A stretch of 64,000 nt of DNA from contig NZ_JAGFPK010000002.1 of the NCBI RefSeq assembly GCF_017599385.1, forward strand, positions 806,001-870,000, in the 5' to 3' direction. This document shows, piece after piece, positions 16,466-25,300 of the stretch. The notes under the pieces are model-generated. The model saw only the letters and a program-made list of their open reading frames with translations, made no database searches and was not told the DNA's origin. Position 1 is the first letter of the stretch, and each line of letters starts with the position of its first letter. Source of the stretch: Ciceribacter sp. L1K22 (GTDB taxonomy: Bacteria; Pseudomonadota; Alphaproteobacteria; Rhizobiales; Rhizobiaceae). Made by a program: the position numbers and the translations under genes.

Positions 16466-17470
16466 ATGGCCCCTTCGACTCCTTCCACCACCCCGCCCAG
16501 CCGCAAGATACTGCGTCTCGGCCTGGCCGTCGTGGCGGTCTGCATCGTCTATACCGGAGGCTGGCATCTGGCTGCAACCACGCTGGAACAGCGCATAGAA
16601 ACCATCTTCGAAAAGCAGAATCCGCTGGGGGCCGTGGTTGAGTGTCAGAACCGCGAGCTGCGGGGCTTCCCGTTCCGAATTGGCCTGTTCTGCGAAAAGC
16701 TCGCCTTCGACGACCATCGTAACGGTATTTCCGCCTCCTTCGGCGATTTCCGCTCGGCCGCCCAGATCTACGCGCCGGGGCACATCGTGTCCGAGCTTGA
16801 CGGGCCCGGCGAAATCCGTTCGACCAATGGAACGAGGGTTTCGCTGCAATGGGACATGCTGCGCTCCAGCGTGGTGACCAGTACCGCGTATCTGGAGCGA
16901 AGTTCGGCCGAATCGCAGGGGCTTCGGGCCATTGTTGTGACGCCCGACGTTCCGGTTTTTGATGTCGCGATAGCGTCGTCCGAAATGCACATCCGCCGCA
17001 ACGGCGAAGACCTTGATTACGCGGCCATCGGCCGTGACATTCGTATCGCGGTCCGCGACAGCCAACTGACCCTTCCCCCGTTTTCCGCAAGTATTGACCT
17101 TACCGTCGCCGATCGCGCCGATCTGATGGATTACGACAAATCCGGCGGCGCCATTTATGGCACAAAGGGGCAGTTGCGGCGGGTAACTTTCGACTTTGGT
17201 GAAGGACGCGTCGTGATGTTGAGCGGACCGCTTGAAGTCGGCGAAGACGGCCGTCTCGACGGGAAGCTGCGGGTGGAGCTCGAAGGTATTTCGGGGCTCG
17301 CCGAGACGCTGAAGGCGGTGATGCCGGATGCGGCAAGCGAGATCGACACGGCTTCGAACCTGCTAACCGCTCTCTTCGGTGGCAATCAGAACGGCGCGAC
17401 CGACATCCGCATCCGCAACGGCGTGGTTACCCTTGGCCTTTTCCCGATAGGAGAGATTCCGCCCCTCTGA
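16466..17470 (+). CDS. DUF2125 domain-containing exported/anchored protein
   Basis: 334 residues. An N-terminal hydrophobic segment (about 18-38) acts as an uncleaved anchor or signal, followed by a periplasmic DUF2125 region of alternating beta strands (for example FCEKLAFDDHRNGISASFGDFRSAAQIYAPGH is one family-typical stretch, here shortened: FCEKLAFDD). The domain is common in alphaproteobacteria and has no known activity. GGAG about 8 bases upstream supports ATG 16466; the frame is open to 16211 but that part is antisense to the cyclotransferase. It is divergent from that gene by 38 bases and converges on tyrC with two bases between stops. Confidence 0.85.
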   Translation: MAPSTPSTTPPSRKILRLGLAVVAVCIVYTGGWHLAATTLEQRIETIFEKQNPLGAVVECQNRELRGFPFRIGLFCEKLAFDDHRNGISASFGDFRSAAQIYAPGHIVSELDGPGEIRSTNGTRVSLQWDMLRSSVVTSTAYLERSSAESQGLRAIVVTPDVPVFDVAIASSEMHIRRNGEDLDYAAIGRDIRIAVRDSQLTLPPFSASIDLTVADRADLMDYDKSGGAIYGTKGQLRRVTFDFGEGRVVMLSGPLEVGEDGRLDGKLRVELEGISGLAETLKAVMPDAASEIDTASNLLTALFGGNQNGATDIRIRNGVVTLGLFPIGEIPPL

Positions 17471-17472
17471 CC

Positions 17473-18402
17473 TCAGGTCTTGGTATCGAGCGCGTGGCGA
17501 CCGAAGTCCGGCGCGTCGACATCCTGTCCGGCCTGAATGATCGAACGGCGAACGTCGCGGGTGCGCGTAAACAGATCGAACAGCTTGTCGCCTTCGCCCC
17601 AGCGGATCGCCCTTTGAAGATAGGCAAGATCCTCTGAAAAGCGCGCCAGCATTTCGAGAATCGCGTCCTTGTTGTGCAGGCAGACGTCGCGCCACATGGT
17701 GGGATCGGAGGCCGCGAGACGGGTGAAGTCGCGAAAACCCGAGGCCGAATACTTGATCACCTCGGACTGGGTGACCGCCTCCAGATCATCCGCCGTACCG
17801 ACGATGTTGTAGGCGATGATATGCGGAAGGTGCGAGACGATCGCCAGCACCTTGTCGTGATGCTGCGGGTCCATCTCGTCGATACGCGACCCCAGCGCCT
17901 CCCAGAACGCCTTCAGCCGCGACAGAGCCGCCGGATCGGTATCGGGCAATGGCGTGAAGATGCACCAGCGGCCACGGAACAGGCCGGCAAAGCCCGCATC
18001 CGGGCCGGACTTCTCGGTACCGGCCAGCGGGTGGCCGGGAATGAAGTGCACGTTCGACGGCATGTGCGGCTGCATCTGGGCGATGACGGAAGCCTTGGTC
18101 GAGCCGACATCGGTGACGATGGCGCCGGGCTTCAGATGCGGCGCCATCTGCTTCGCCACGTCCTCGGACGCACCGACGGGCACCGACACGATCACCAGGT
18201 CCGCATCCCGAACCGAGTCTGCGGGCGAGGATACGTAGGAGGTGCCGAGGGCGAGTTCCTCCGCCCGGCGCAACGTCTCGGCGCTGCGGGTCGATATCAC
18301 CACATCTTTCGCCAGTCCCAGCCCCTTCACGTCCCGGGCAATGGAGGAGCCGATCAGGCCGATGCCGATCAGTGCAATCCGGTCGAAATGTACATCCGCC
18401 AT
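17473..18402 (-). CDS. tyrC: Prephenate/arogenate dehydrogenase (tyrosine biosynthesis)
   Basis: 309 residues of the TyrA family. The N-terminal NAD(P)-binding motif is IGIGLIGSSIARD, followed by ISTRS; HFIPGHPLAGTEKSGPDAG carries the catalytic histidine region and the substrate-binding HDKVLAIVSHLPH follows. The enzyme oxidatively decarboxylates prephenate or arogenate towards tyrosine. Alphaproteobacterial members with this layout are often cyclohexadienyl dehydrogenases (TyrC), and the substrate is not decided by sequence alone. It is directly coupled to hisC: hisC ends TGA overlapping the tyrC ATG by one base. Confidence 0.92.
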   Translation of the reverse strand: MADVHFDRIALIGIGLIGSSIARDVKGLGLAKDVVISTRSAETLRRAEELALGTSYVSSPADSVRDADLVIVSVPVGASEDVAKQMAPHLKPGAIVTDVGSTKASVIAQMQPHMPSNVHFIPGHPLAGTEKSGPDAGFAGLFRGRWCIFTPLPDTDPAALSRLKAFWEALGSRIDEMDPQHHDKVLAIVSHLPHIIAYNIVGTADDLEAVTQSEVIKYSASGFRDFTRLAASDPTMWRDVCLHNKDAILEMLARFSEDLAYLQRAIRWGEGDKLFDLFTRTRDVRRSIIQAGQDVDAPDFGRHALDTKT

Positions 18403-19508
18403 CAGGCGCGCCCCATGAATTCACCGAGCGTCTCGATCACGCCGCGATTGGCCTCCTCGGACCCGATGGTCATGCGGAGCGAGTTGGCGAAGCCGTAACC
18501 CTTCACCGCGCGGAGGATATAGCCGCGACTCGTCAGGAACGCATCGGCATCATCGGCCCGCTTGCCGTCGACATCAGGGAAATGGATCAGCAGGAAATTC
18601 GTGACCGAGGGCGTCACCTTCAGCCCGATCGTCTTGAACGCGTGGGTAAGTTTGTCGAGCCAGAGGCTATTGTATTGGATGGCGGTGGCGACGAAATCCT
18701 GGTCGCGGATCGCCGCGGCGCCGGCGGCGATCGCCGGGGCGTTGAGGTTGAACGGTCCCCGCACCCGGTTCACAGCATCGACGATCTCCAGCGGCGCGTA
18801 CATCCAGCCAATACGAAGTGCAGCGAGACCATGGATTTTTGAGAACGTCCGAGTCATGACGACATTGCGATTGCCCGAAACGAGTTCGATCCCTGCCTCA
18901 TAATCGCTCGCCGAAACATATTCGGCATAGGCGGCATCCAGTACGAGGACGACGTCCTTCGGCAGTCCGGCGTGCAGCCGGCGGATGTCGCTGACGGGAA
19001 CGTAGGTACCGGTCGGGTTGCCGGGGTTGGCTATGAAGACGATCTTCGTCTTCTCCGTCACGGCCGCCAGGATGGCGTCAACATCGACGCGGCAGTCCTT
19101 CTCCTTGACCACGACAGGGGTTGCGCCGCAGCCCATGATCTGGATCTTGTAGACGAGAAAGCCGTGCTCGGTGATGATGCCCTCGTCACCGGGGCCGAGA
19201 TAGACGTGGCAAAGCAGGCCGAGCAATTCGTCCGAACCGTTGCCGCAAAGGATGTTGGCGCTGTTGAGGCCATGCACGCCGGCGATCGCCTCGCGCAGGG
19301 CGACGGCCTGGCCATCCGGATAGAGTTCGAGATGTCCGGCGCTCTGACGGAACGCCTCCAGAGCCTTCGGACTGGCGCCGAGCGGAGTCTCGTTGGAAGA
19401 CAGCTTGAAGACGCGGGCGACTCCCGGCGCGTGCTCCTTGCCAGGCACATAGGCCGCGATATCGAGGATGCCCTTGCGTGGAACCGGCTTCAAAACGTCG
19501 CTGCTCAT
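18402..19508 (-). CDS. hisC: Histidinol-phosphate / aromatic aminotransferase HisC
   Basis: A class I/II PLP aminotransferase of 368 residues. The Schiff-base lysine is in [17 protein letters not shown]. Other conserved parts are LSSNETPLG near the start, GNGSDELL that holds the PLP phosphate, [10 protein letters not shown] and the C-terminal [11 protein letters not shown]. Being coupled to tyrC, this copy probably makes tyrosine or phenylalanine as well as, or instead of, histidinol phosphate, as is known for HisC proteins in such pairs. The start at 19508 has CAGGGAAG upstream. A terminator-like hairpin lies 17-40 bases before the start. Confidence 0.93.
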   Translation of the reverse strand: MSSDVLKPVPRKGILDIAAYVPGKEHAPGVARVFKLSSNETPLGASPKALEAFRQSAGHLELYPDGQAVALREAIAGVHGLNSANILCGNGSDELLGLLCHVYLGPGDEGIITEHGFLVYKIQIMGCGATPVVVKEKDCRVDVDAILAAVTEKTKIVFIANPGNPTGTYVPVSDIRRLHAGLPKDVVLVLDAAYAEYVSASDYEAGIELVSGNRNVVMTRTFSKIHGLAALRIGWMYAPLEIVDAVNRVRGPFNLNAPAIAAGAAAIRDQDFVATAIQYNSLWLDKLTHAFKTIGLKVTPSVTNFLLIHFPDVDGKRADDADAFLTSRGYILRAVKGYGFANSLRMTIGSEEANRGVIETLGEFMGRA

Positions 19509-19524
19509 CGAACTCACTTCCCTG

Positions 19525-19548
19525 AAAAAAGGCCGGGAATGTCCCGGC
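19525..19548 (-). terminator. Terminator/attenuator-like hairpin before hisC
   Basis: On the minus strand GCCGGGA-CAT-TCCCGGC (7-bp perfect stem) is followed directly by CTTTTTT. It sits 50 bases after the methyltransferase stop and 17 bases before the hisC start. It could end the methyltransferase transcript or act within the hisC leader. Confidence 0.7.
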
Positions 19549-19597
19549 GGCAACGGTCCTGTCGATTAGACCGGAACGCCCTTTTTGTCGAGTGAGA

Positions 19598-20356
19598 TCA
19601 AGTCGCGCCCGGTTCGGGAAGACGACGCGTGGAAGGAACGCCCTGCGGCGCCAGCACAGGCGCGAAGACGCGCCGAGAGGATCGGACGGCGACCGGAAGC
19701 CCCTGATAGAGCCGTTTTTGCGCCTCGACGACGATAACACCGGAAAAAACCGGCCAAAACATGCGCCCCATCCGCTCGAAGCCGCGACGCAACTTGAGAA
19801 CGGCCTTGATCTTTGAGGGTGGGAAGAACAGCGCCTCCGCCGTGGCCGACGGCGTGAAGTTCGTCTCCCGCAGGAGCGCCGTCAACTGGCCCCGAGAATA
19901 GGGACGACCGGAACCGAAGGGCGTGTACTCCATGCGCGCCCAGACGCCGCGGCGGTTCGGCACGACGATCACCACGCGACCGCCGGGTGCCAGCACCCGC
20001 CATATCTCTTTCAGCGTCTCCCGCGGATTTTCGGCAAACTCCAGCGAGTGCACCATGAGCACCCGATCGACGGCGGAATCGGGAAGGGGCAGCTCCTCGT
20101 CGAAGACGAGCGCGGTCGCGGAAGCCTCCGCCGGCGGCCAGTTCACCGCACCCTGCCCCGCCGGCATGAAAGCAAAGGTCCGCTCGGTATCGGCGCGGAA
20201 GCGATCGAGGTAGGGAACCGCATATCCGAGGCCAACGAGACGCTCCTCGGGCAGGCGGGCCCAGAGTGAGGACAACGCCATCGCGATCGACTGCTCCGCC
20301 ACCCGCCCGAGAAGCGAATGATAGAACTGCCGGAGCTCAACGATATCAACATGCAT
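19598..20356 (-). CDS. Class I SAM-dependent methyltransferase
   Basis: 252 residues with the Methyltransf_11 type of fold. The motif I region is RLVGLGYAVPYLDRF, the acidic/strand 4 region is LPLPDSAVDRVLMVHSLEF, and WRVLAPGGRVVIVVPNRRG is the typical post-motif strand. The substrate is unknown. A hydrophobic/basic C-terminal third (PSKIKAVLKLRRGFERMGR) may contact membranes. The gene is read away from gloB (85 bases between starts) and towards hisC. The start MHVDIV at 20356 is chosen; the open frame continues far upstream into gloB antisense and is ignored. Confidence 0.85.
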   Translation of the reverse strand: MHVDIVELRQFYHSLLGRVAEQSIAMALSSLWARLPEERLVGLGYAVPYLDRFRADTERTFAFMPAGQGAVNWPPAEASATALVFDEELPLPDSAVDRVLMVHSLEFAENPRETLKEIWRVLAPGGRVVIVVPNRRGVWARMEYTPFGSGRPYSRGQLTALLRETNFTPSATAEALFFPPSKIKAVLKLRRGFERMGRMFWPVFSGVIVVEAQKRLYQGLPVAVRSSRRVFAPVLAPQGVPSTRRLPEPGAT

Positions 20357-20440
20357 GGCGCAATTGATAACAGGAGGCGGGTGGACTTCAAGTCCGCAGC
20401 CATTACATTTGGCCTCTAACGGCAAGAGGAAAGGACTATC

Positions 20441-21214
20441 ATGCAGAACCTCGAGATCGAAGTCTTCCTGTGCCGGAGCGACAACTTCGGTGTTCTCGTC
20501 CACTGTCCGGAAACAAAACTGACCGCCTCCATCGATGCGCCCGAGACCGGACCGATCATCGCTGCCGCCGAACGGCGCGGCTGGAAGATCACCCACATTC
20601 TGACGACACACCACCATACGGATCATGTCGAAGCGAACCTCGAACTTAAGGAGCGCTACGGCTGCGAGATCATCGGGCCGGTACATGAGGCGGTCGCCAT
20701 TCCCGGTCTCGACAATGCCGTTGGCGACGGCGACAGTTTCGACTTCGGCGACCGCCGGGTCGATGTCATCGAGACGCCGGGCCATACGGCGGGGCATATC
20801 TGCTACCATTTCGCCGACAGCAAGCTGCTGTTTGCCGCCGACACCTTGTTCGCGCTCGGCTGTGGCCGACTGTTCGAACGGCCAGCTGCCGACATGTGGC
20901 ACTCGCTTCAGAAGCTCGCCGCCCTTCCGGACGAGACAGCGGTCTATTTCGGCCACGAATACACGCTTTCCAATGCGCGTTTTGCGGTAGCGATCGACCC
21001 GGACAATGCCCGCCTGCGCGCCAGGGCGGAGGAAATCGAGGCCGCGAGACGTGAAGGCCGCTTCACGATCCCGACGATGATGGGACTGGAGAAGGAAACC
21101 AATCCCTTCCTGCGCGTCTCCGATCCCGCCATCCGCCGAAACCTCCTGATGGAGGGCAAGACGGACGAGGAAGTTTTCGCGGAAATCCGCCGACGGAAGG
21201 ACAATTTCCGATGA
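20441..21214 (+). CDS. gloB: Hydroxyacylglutathione hydrolase (glyoxalase II)
   Basis: 257 residues of the metallo-beta-lactamase fold. The metal-binding THHHTDH is at residues 56-62, with [13 protein letters not shown] and [13 protein letters not shown] providing the remaining ligands typical of glyoxalase II. The enzyme hydrolyses S-lactoylglutathione to lactate and glutathione, ending methylglyoxal detoxification. AAGAGGAAAGGA precedes the ATG. It overlaps the downstream cupin gene by 4 bases (ATGA), so the two are co-translated. Confidence 0.94.
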   Translation: MQNLEIEVFLCRSDNFGVLVHCPETKLTASIDAPETGPIIAAAERRGWKITHILTTHHHTDHVEANLELKERYGCEIIGPVHEAVAIPGLDNAVGDGDSFDFGDRRVDVIETPGHTAGHICYHFADSKLLFAADTLFALGCGRLFERPAADMWHSLQKLAALPDETAVYFGHEYTLSNARFAVAIDPDNARLRARAEEIEAARREGRFTIPTMMGLEKETNPFLRVSDPAIRRNLLMEGKTDEEVFAEIRRRKDNFR

Positions 21215-21645
21215 CGCCTGAGGAGATCGTGACGGCGCTTGGTATGCAGCCTCACCCAGAGGGCGGCTGGTATGCCGAGACCTTCCGCGACAAGAATGGC
21301 GGGCGTCGGGGCCACTCCACCGCGATCTACTACCTGTTGAAGCGCGGCGAACGTTCCCACTGGCACAAGGTGAAGGACGCCGCCGAGGTGTGGCACTTCT
21401 ATTCCGGCTCGCCGCTGGCGCTCTATCGCTCCGACGATGGAAAGCAGGTCGAGACCATCGTTCTCGGCATCGACCTCCTGCGCGGAGAACGCCCGCAGGC
21501 GGTCATTCCGGCGGGCAGCTGGCAGGCGGCGGAACCGCTGGGTGACTACACCCTGGTCGGCTGCACCGTGGCGCCCGGCTTCGATTTCGCTGCCTTCGAG
21601 ATGGCACCACCCGGTTGGGCGCCGGGCTCAGAAGGTGGCATCTAG
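21211..21645 (+). CDS. DUF985 cupin-domain protein
   Basis: 144 residues with a cupin barrel of the DUF985 family: [33 protein letters not shown] and [15 protein letters not shown] contain the usual cupin glycines and histidines. Members are sugar-nucleotide-epimerase-like cupins without an assigned reaction. Coupled to gloB by an ATGA overlap, which suggests a shared role but gives no mechanism. Its 3' end overlaps the convergent YhhN gene by 18 bases. Confidence 0.86.
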   Translation: MTPEEIVTALGMQPHPEGGWYAETFRDKNGGRRGHSTAIYYLLKRGERSHWHKVKDAAEVWHFYSGSPLALYRSDDGKQVETIVLGIDLLRGERPQAVIPAGSWQAAEPLGDYTLVGCTVAPGFDFAAFEMAPPGWAPGSEGGI

Positions 21646-22272
21646 CAGAGCGAGCGTCAGCGTGAACTGGGCCAGGAAATAGCTGACCCAGACATAGATG
21701 CCGAACGGCTTCTGCAGGGGATGCCCGCGCGGAAGTACGAACGTGCGGATAGCGAGTGTCGTGTCGGACGAGACGAATATGACCGCCGCGAGGAAAACGA
21801 GCGGCGAGGGAATGGCAAGCGACAGTGCGGTCATGCCGAAGATGGCAAGGCAGTAAAATGCGACGGCCGGCGCCAGCGATCCCGCCGGCCTCCACAGAAA
21901 ACCGAGGATGATCCCGCCCGCCGCGACCGTGGCGGCAAGAGCGACCAACCGCCATGCATCATCAGGAATCTGGGTCGGCACACCGAGGATAGCGAAGAGC
22001 CCACCATAGGCCATGTGAGCCAACAGGAAGGACACAAGTCCCGCGATGAACCGCCGCTCTCCAGGTCCCGCAAGAAAGGCATCGCCGAGAGCACTAAGAA
22101 AAAGTGCAAGGGTCAGAAGGATAGGTCCGGCGGACCGCCAGGCGAACAGGGCCAACAGCAGCACCGGCAAGGTTTTGAGAAGGGTGCGCACCGGTGAAGC
22201 GGCGCGCTCGACGAGCGGCAGGTAGAGGATACCGAAGGCGATCGCGGCATAGAGCAGGATCCCTTCCCCCAT
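21628..22272 (-). CDS. YhhN/TMEM86 family (lysoplasmalogenase-like) membrane protein
   Basis: 214 residues, almost entirely hydrophobic, with about eight membrane helices. The pattern SALGDAFLAGPGERRFIAGLVSFLLAHMAYG (key residues GD, FxxG, H) is the family hallmark, followed by SDTTLAIRTFV. Animal TMEM86 proteins hydrolyse lysoplasmalogen; the bacterial activity is not established. The gene converges on the cupin gene (18-base overlap) and is read in the same direction as the YddG-like exporter, which ends 10 bases upstream. Confidence 0.83.
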   Translation of the reverse strand: MGEGILLYAAIAFGILYLPLVERAASPVRTLLKTLPVLLLALFAWRSAGPILLTLALFLSALGDAFLAGPGERRFIAGLVSFLLAHMAYGGLFAILGVPTQIPDDAWRLVALAATVAAGGIILGFLWRPAGSLAPAVAFYCLAIFGMTALSLAIPSPLVFLAAVIFVSSDTTLAIRTFVLPRGHPLQKPFGIYVWVSYFLAQFTLTLALLDATF

Positions 22273-22281
22273 CCCGCTACC

Positions 22282-23166
22282 TCATTCAGCCTGTTGCGTG
22301 GCTGGCTTGCGCCGAACCATGTCACGGGCTGCCAGCACTGCGCCACCGGTGATCAGAAGACAGGCCAAAGCAAGAGTGAGCGTGGTTTGCGCGAACCCGA
22401 AAATCACGAGGATGAGCGTCGACAACAGCGGTGCCGCATAGCTGCCAGCGCCGAGAATCTGGATATCGCCGTTCTTGACGCCGTAATCCCAGGCATAGAA
22501 GGCGGCACCGACAGGGAAGAGCCCGAGCCCGACCACGGCAAGCCACTCCGTAGCCGCAACCGGCCAGACCGTCGTTTCCAGAAGCAGATGGCAGAAGAGC
22601 GACAAGACGGATGTCGCGAGGCAGAAACCCGTGACCACGTCCGTGGATACTGCTTCGTGACGACGCGTCAGCAGCGAATAGCCCGACCAGGTGAAGGCGC
22701 ACAGGAAGGCCATGGCATAACCAAAGGCATATCGCGGATCGAAGGCAAAGCCGTTCTTGCCGATGATGAGCATCGTACCACAGAGGCCAGCGATCGCTCC
22801 GGCCACGTGATACCAGCGCAGCCGCTCGCCCGGAAGAAGAGCCGAACCGACGACGATAAGCAATGGCCATAGATAGGCGATGAGGCCGGCTTCTGCCGCC
22901 GGCGCATTGCGCAACGCCGTGAAATACAGAAAATGGTAGCCGAAAAGACCGGCGACCCCGATAAACCAGACCGACACGGACTGCTTCAGCAAGCGCAGCC
23001 GCTGCGGTCGGAAGGCGAAGGTTACGAGCCCCGGAAGACTGCCGATCGCGAAACAGACAGCGGACAACTGGAAAGGTGGCATCCTACCCGAAGCGGCGGT
23101 GAAGAGCGCCAGAAATGACCACATGAGGATCGCCGAAAAACCGATCAACGTCGCCTGGATACGCAC
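22282..23166 (-). CDS. EamA/DMT-family exporter, YddG-like
   Basis: 294 residues with ten predicted membrane helices arranged as two EamA repeats. The start (LIGFSAILMWSFLALFTAASG) and the segment SLPGLVTFAFRPQRLRLLKQ look like the aromatic amino acid exporter YddG. The substrate is inferred from resemblance only. It is probably co-transcribed with the YhhN-like gene that follows after 9 bases. The 3' end finishes with a short basic tail. Confidence 0.85.
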   Translation of the reverse strand: MRIQATLIGFSAILMWSFLALFTAASGRMPPFQLSAVCFAIGSLPGLVTFAFRPQRLRLLKQSVSVWFIGVAGLFGYHFLYFTALRNAPAAEAGLIAYLWPLLIVVGSALLPGERLRWYHVAGAIAGLCGTMLIIGKNGFAFDPRYAFGYAMAFLCAFTWSGYSLLTRRHEAVSTDVVTGFCLATSVLSLFCHLLLETTVWPVAATEWLAVVGLGLFPVGAAFYAWDYGVKNGDIQILGAGSYAAPLLSTLILVIFGFAQTTLTLALACLLITGGAVLAARDMVRRKPATQQAE

Positions 23167-23205
23167 GCCCTGCCCCCGATATAGCGGAAGAGTTGCCTCT
23201 TCCCT

Positions 23206-23976
23206 CTAGCTGCCGAACCGTACCGCTGTGACGTCCACCGGCCCGTATTGGGTCGGAATGCGGGCACGGACAGGGGCATATAAAGGGAGCGTGCCGGCCT
23301 TTGCAAACCAGATTTCCATGCCCTTGACGTTCGAAAGATACTCGATGTCCTTGCGGCCCTTTCGAAAGCCTGCGCGTGGAATGTAACGAACGCCACAGAC
23401 CACCGCGTCGGCTTTCACCTCACCCTGCGAATACTCCCTGACACCCTTGGCGCTAAGCACCAGATCTAGCCGGCTTTCACCGTCGAACACCGGTAGGGTC
23501 CGAGGGCAGACATCCTCCCCTTCCGCGATGATCAGGCTGCTCAACGGATCGAGAACCGCTTTGAGATGGGCTTCCGTAACTGGAACCCAGGACTTCGGCC
23601 GCGCCTTTGGCTTCGGCGTTATCTCGGACGACACAACGTCGCCGTCGTTGAAGCGGACGTTGTAGGTCTCGGTTTTTTTGCCCTTGCGATAGACAAGCCT
23701 GTAGGAGGTCGCTTGCAGGTTCTCATTCCTGACAACGCCAGAGACGCTGGTCTCGGCCGAGATGTCGGTAACGAGGTTGACGATGCCGTAGGATCTGAAG
23801 CTGCCGGAGATCGTGTAGCCGCGGGCCGCAAGCAACGTCAGGAAAGAAGCCTTGGCAATCGGAATACCGGCCAGCGAGATATTGTATTCGGTGCGTGACT
23901 GCACCTCTTCCGCCTGCACGAAGGCAGGCGACAGCCCCGCCATTGCCAAAGTGAGAGTAAGTGCGATCCGCAGCAT
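23206..23976 (-). CDS. DUF3108 domain-containing periplasmic protein
   Basis: 256 residues. A clear Sec signal peptide (LRIALTLTLAMAGLSPAFVQA, cleavage near residue 22) precedes a DUF3108 domain of beta strands (YNISLAGIPIAKASFLTLL, YRLVYRKGKKTETYNVRF). Family function is unknown. Charged basic patches suggest binding at the envelope. It stands divergent to rpmB; the 235 bases between them contain the rpmB promoter. Confidence 0.86.
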   Translation of the reverse strand: MLRIALTLTLAMAGLSPAFVQAEEVQSRTEYNISLAGIPIAKASFLTLLAARGYTISGSFRSYGIVNLVTDISAETSVSGVVRNENLQATSYRLVYRKGKKTETYNVRFNDGDVVSSEITPKPKARPKSWVPVTEAHLKAVLDPLSSLIIAEGEDVCPRTLPVFDGESRLDLVLSAKGVREYSQGEVKADAVVCGVRYIPRAGFRKGRKDIEYLSNVKGMEIWFAKAGTLPLYAPVRARIPTQYGPVDVTAVRFGS

Positions 23977-24098
23977 GATGTACCGAGTGGCGGAAACGAA
24001 CCGCTTCCGCTTTGCCTTTCCGACCTCTATCTTCCGCCAGACTTTGGCAAGAAAATAGCATGAATCGCAGGATCGCGCGGGAAAGGTCCTGGAATGGC

Positions 24099-24127
24099 TT
24101 GACTGGCCCGGCCAGTCTGACTATAGA
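24099..24127 (+). promoter_or_regulatory. Sigma-70-type promoter of rpmB
   Basis: TTGACT (24099-24104), a 17-base spacer, then TATAGA (24122-24127): close to the consensus with perfect spacing. It lies 85 bases before the rpmB start, as expected for a strongly expressed ribosomal-protein gene. Confidence 0.8.
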
Positions 24128-24211
24128 ACCGCAACTTTCCAATAGACGAGTTGGATTGCGGAACCGGCTTTGCCCGGCGTGACGATCCAAGACAAGAAGA
24201 ATAGGTGCATC

Positions 24212-24502
24212 ATGTCCCGCAGTTGCGAATTGACCGGCAAGGGCGTCCAGACGGGCAACAATGTCAGCCACGCCAACAACAAGACCAAGCGCAGGTTCCT
24301 GCCGAACCTCTGCGACGTCACCCTGATTTCCGACGTTCTCGGCCAGCGCTTCCGCCTGCGCGTTTCTGCTGCTGCCCTGCGTTCGGTTGAACATCGCGGT
24401 GGCCTCGACGCATTCCTCCTGAAGGCTTCGGAAAACGAACTCAGCATGCGCGCCCGCCTGCTGCGTCGCCAGATCGCCAAGAAGACGGCCGAAGCCGCCT
24501 GA
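24212..24502 (+). CDS. rpmB: 50S ribosomal protein L28
   Basis: 96 residues, the usual length for alphaproteobacterial L28. The diagnostic N-terminus is [20 protein letters not shown], followed by [13 protein letters not shown]. It is a structural protein of the large ribosomal subunit. It stands alone as a transcription unit with a near-consensus promoter (24099-24127) and a strong terminator (24530-24565). An upstream ATG (24170) is in frame, but the conserved start is at 24212. Confidence 0.97.
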   Translation: MSRSCELTGKGVQTGNNVSHANNKTKRRFLPNLCDVTLISDVLGQRFRLRVSAAALRSVEHRGGLDAFLLKASENELSMRARLLRRQIAKKTAEAA

Positions 24503-24529
24503 TACCGGCATTACAGTCTGCTCTTTGTA

Positions 24530-24565
24530 AAAAGGCTTGACGGACGCGGGTCCGACAAGCCTTTT
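24530..24565 (+). terminator. Rho-independent terminator of rpmB
   Basis: A long stem: AAAAGGCTTG (24530-24539) pairs with CAAGCCTTTT (24556-24565), with an inner CGGAC/GTCCG stem. The 3' arm ends in TTTT. It lies 28 bases after the rpmB stop. Confidence 0.88.
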
Positions 24566-24587
24566 GCTTTGAGCTCCATCCCTCCAA

Positions 24588-24617
24588 CTGGTGGCATCAC
24601 CCAGGATAAAAAAATGC
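24588..24617 (+). promoter_or_regulatory. Possible pseudoknot (preQ1-I-like) covering the start of the queuosine-precursor transporter
   Basis: CTGG (24588-24591) can pair with CCAG (24601-24604). The loop contains GCAT (24594-24597), which can pair with ATGC (24614-24617) at the start codon, and an A-rich linker GATAAAAAA lies between. This is the layout of a class I preQ1 aptamer, but the loop is short and I cannot confirm the conserved core. A plain hairpin CTGGTG/CACCCAG is the alternative. Confidence 0.35.
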
Positions 24618-25249
24618 AGATGATCCGCTATTTTATCGCCTACAGCATCCTGATGACGGCCGTCGTGGTCGCCTCGAACGTCCTCGTCCAGTATCCGGTC
24701 GACGCAATGTTTGCCGGCATCAACCTGGCCGACCTGCTGACCTACGGCGCCTTCACCTATCCGATTGCCTTCCTCGTGACCGACCTGACCAATCGCCAGT
24801 TCGGCCCCTCGATCGCAAGACGCGTGGTGTTCGTCGGCTTCCTCGTCGGGGTTACGTTGTCCTTCGCAACCTCCTCGCCACGGATCGCGATTGCATCAGG
24901 AACGGCCTATCTTGCCGGACAGCTGCTCGACGTTTCAGTCTTCAACAGGCTTCGGCAACTGAGCTGGTGGAAGGCGCCGCTTCTCGGTTCCGTCTTTGGT
25001 TCCATCCTCGATACGGTGATCTTCTTCTCGCTGTCGTTTGCGCCCGCCTTCGTCATGCTCGGCGCTAATGACGACTTTGCGATCGAATGGGCCCCTATCC
25101 TCGGCGTGTTCGCAACCGAGGCACCGCGCTGGATGTCATGGGCGCTCGGTGACTTCGCCGTCAAGATGATCGTCGGACTGGTGATGTTGCTGCCCTATGG
25201 GGCGCTGATGAACTCGCTGAAGCCGATGCCGTCGAGCCAGGCGGCCTGA
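24614..25249 (+). CDS. Queuosine precursor transporter (VUT family, YhhQ-like)
   Basis: About 211 residues with five or six membrane helices and the Vut_1 family hallmarks: LMTAVVVASNVLVQYPV, NLADLLTYGAFTYPIAFLVTDLTNR and GSILDTVIFFSLSF. E. coli YhhQ imports preQ0/preQ1 for the tRNA-modification pathway. The ATG at 24614 has AGGA 7 bases before it; an in-frame TTG at 24569 would overlap the foot of the rpmB terminator. A possible start-masking pseudoknot lies at 24588-24617. A bidirectional terminator follows the gene. Confidence 0.9.
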   Translation: MQMIRYFIAYSILMTAVVVASNVLVQYPVDAMFAGINLADLLTYGAFTYPIAFLVTDLTNRQFGPSIARRVVFVGFLVGVTLSFATSSPRIAIASGTAYLAGQLLDVSVFNRLRQLSWWKAPLLGSVFGSILDTVIFFSLSFAPAFVMLGANDDFAIEWAPILGVFATEAPRWMSWALGDFAVKMIVGLVMLLPYGALMNSLKPMPSSQAA

Positions 25250-25276
25250 CCTTTCGACGATAGCGATGAGATTTGG

Positions 25277-25299
25277 AAAAGGCCCGCCTCGGGCCTTTT
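25277..25299. terminator. Bidirectional terminator
   Basis: AAAAGGCCCG-CCT-CGGGCCTTTT: a perfect 10-bp stem with T-runs on either side. It serves the transporter on the plus strand and the phytase-like gene (stop at 25301) on the minus strand. Confidence 0.88.
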
Positions 25300-25300
25300 C

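Noticed and set aside
16428..17090. N-terminal extension of the cyclotransferase (404 codons in total)
   Set aside because: The extra part is antisense to the DUF2125 gene, rich in Arg/Pro, and the known fold starts at FGYGSLMWNP.
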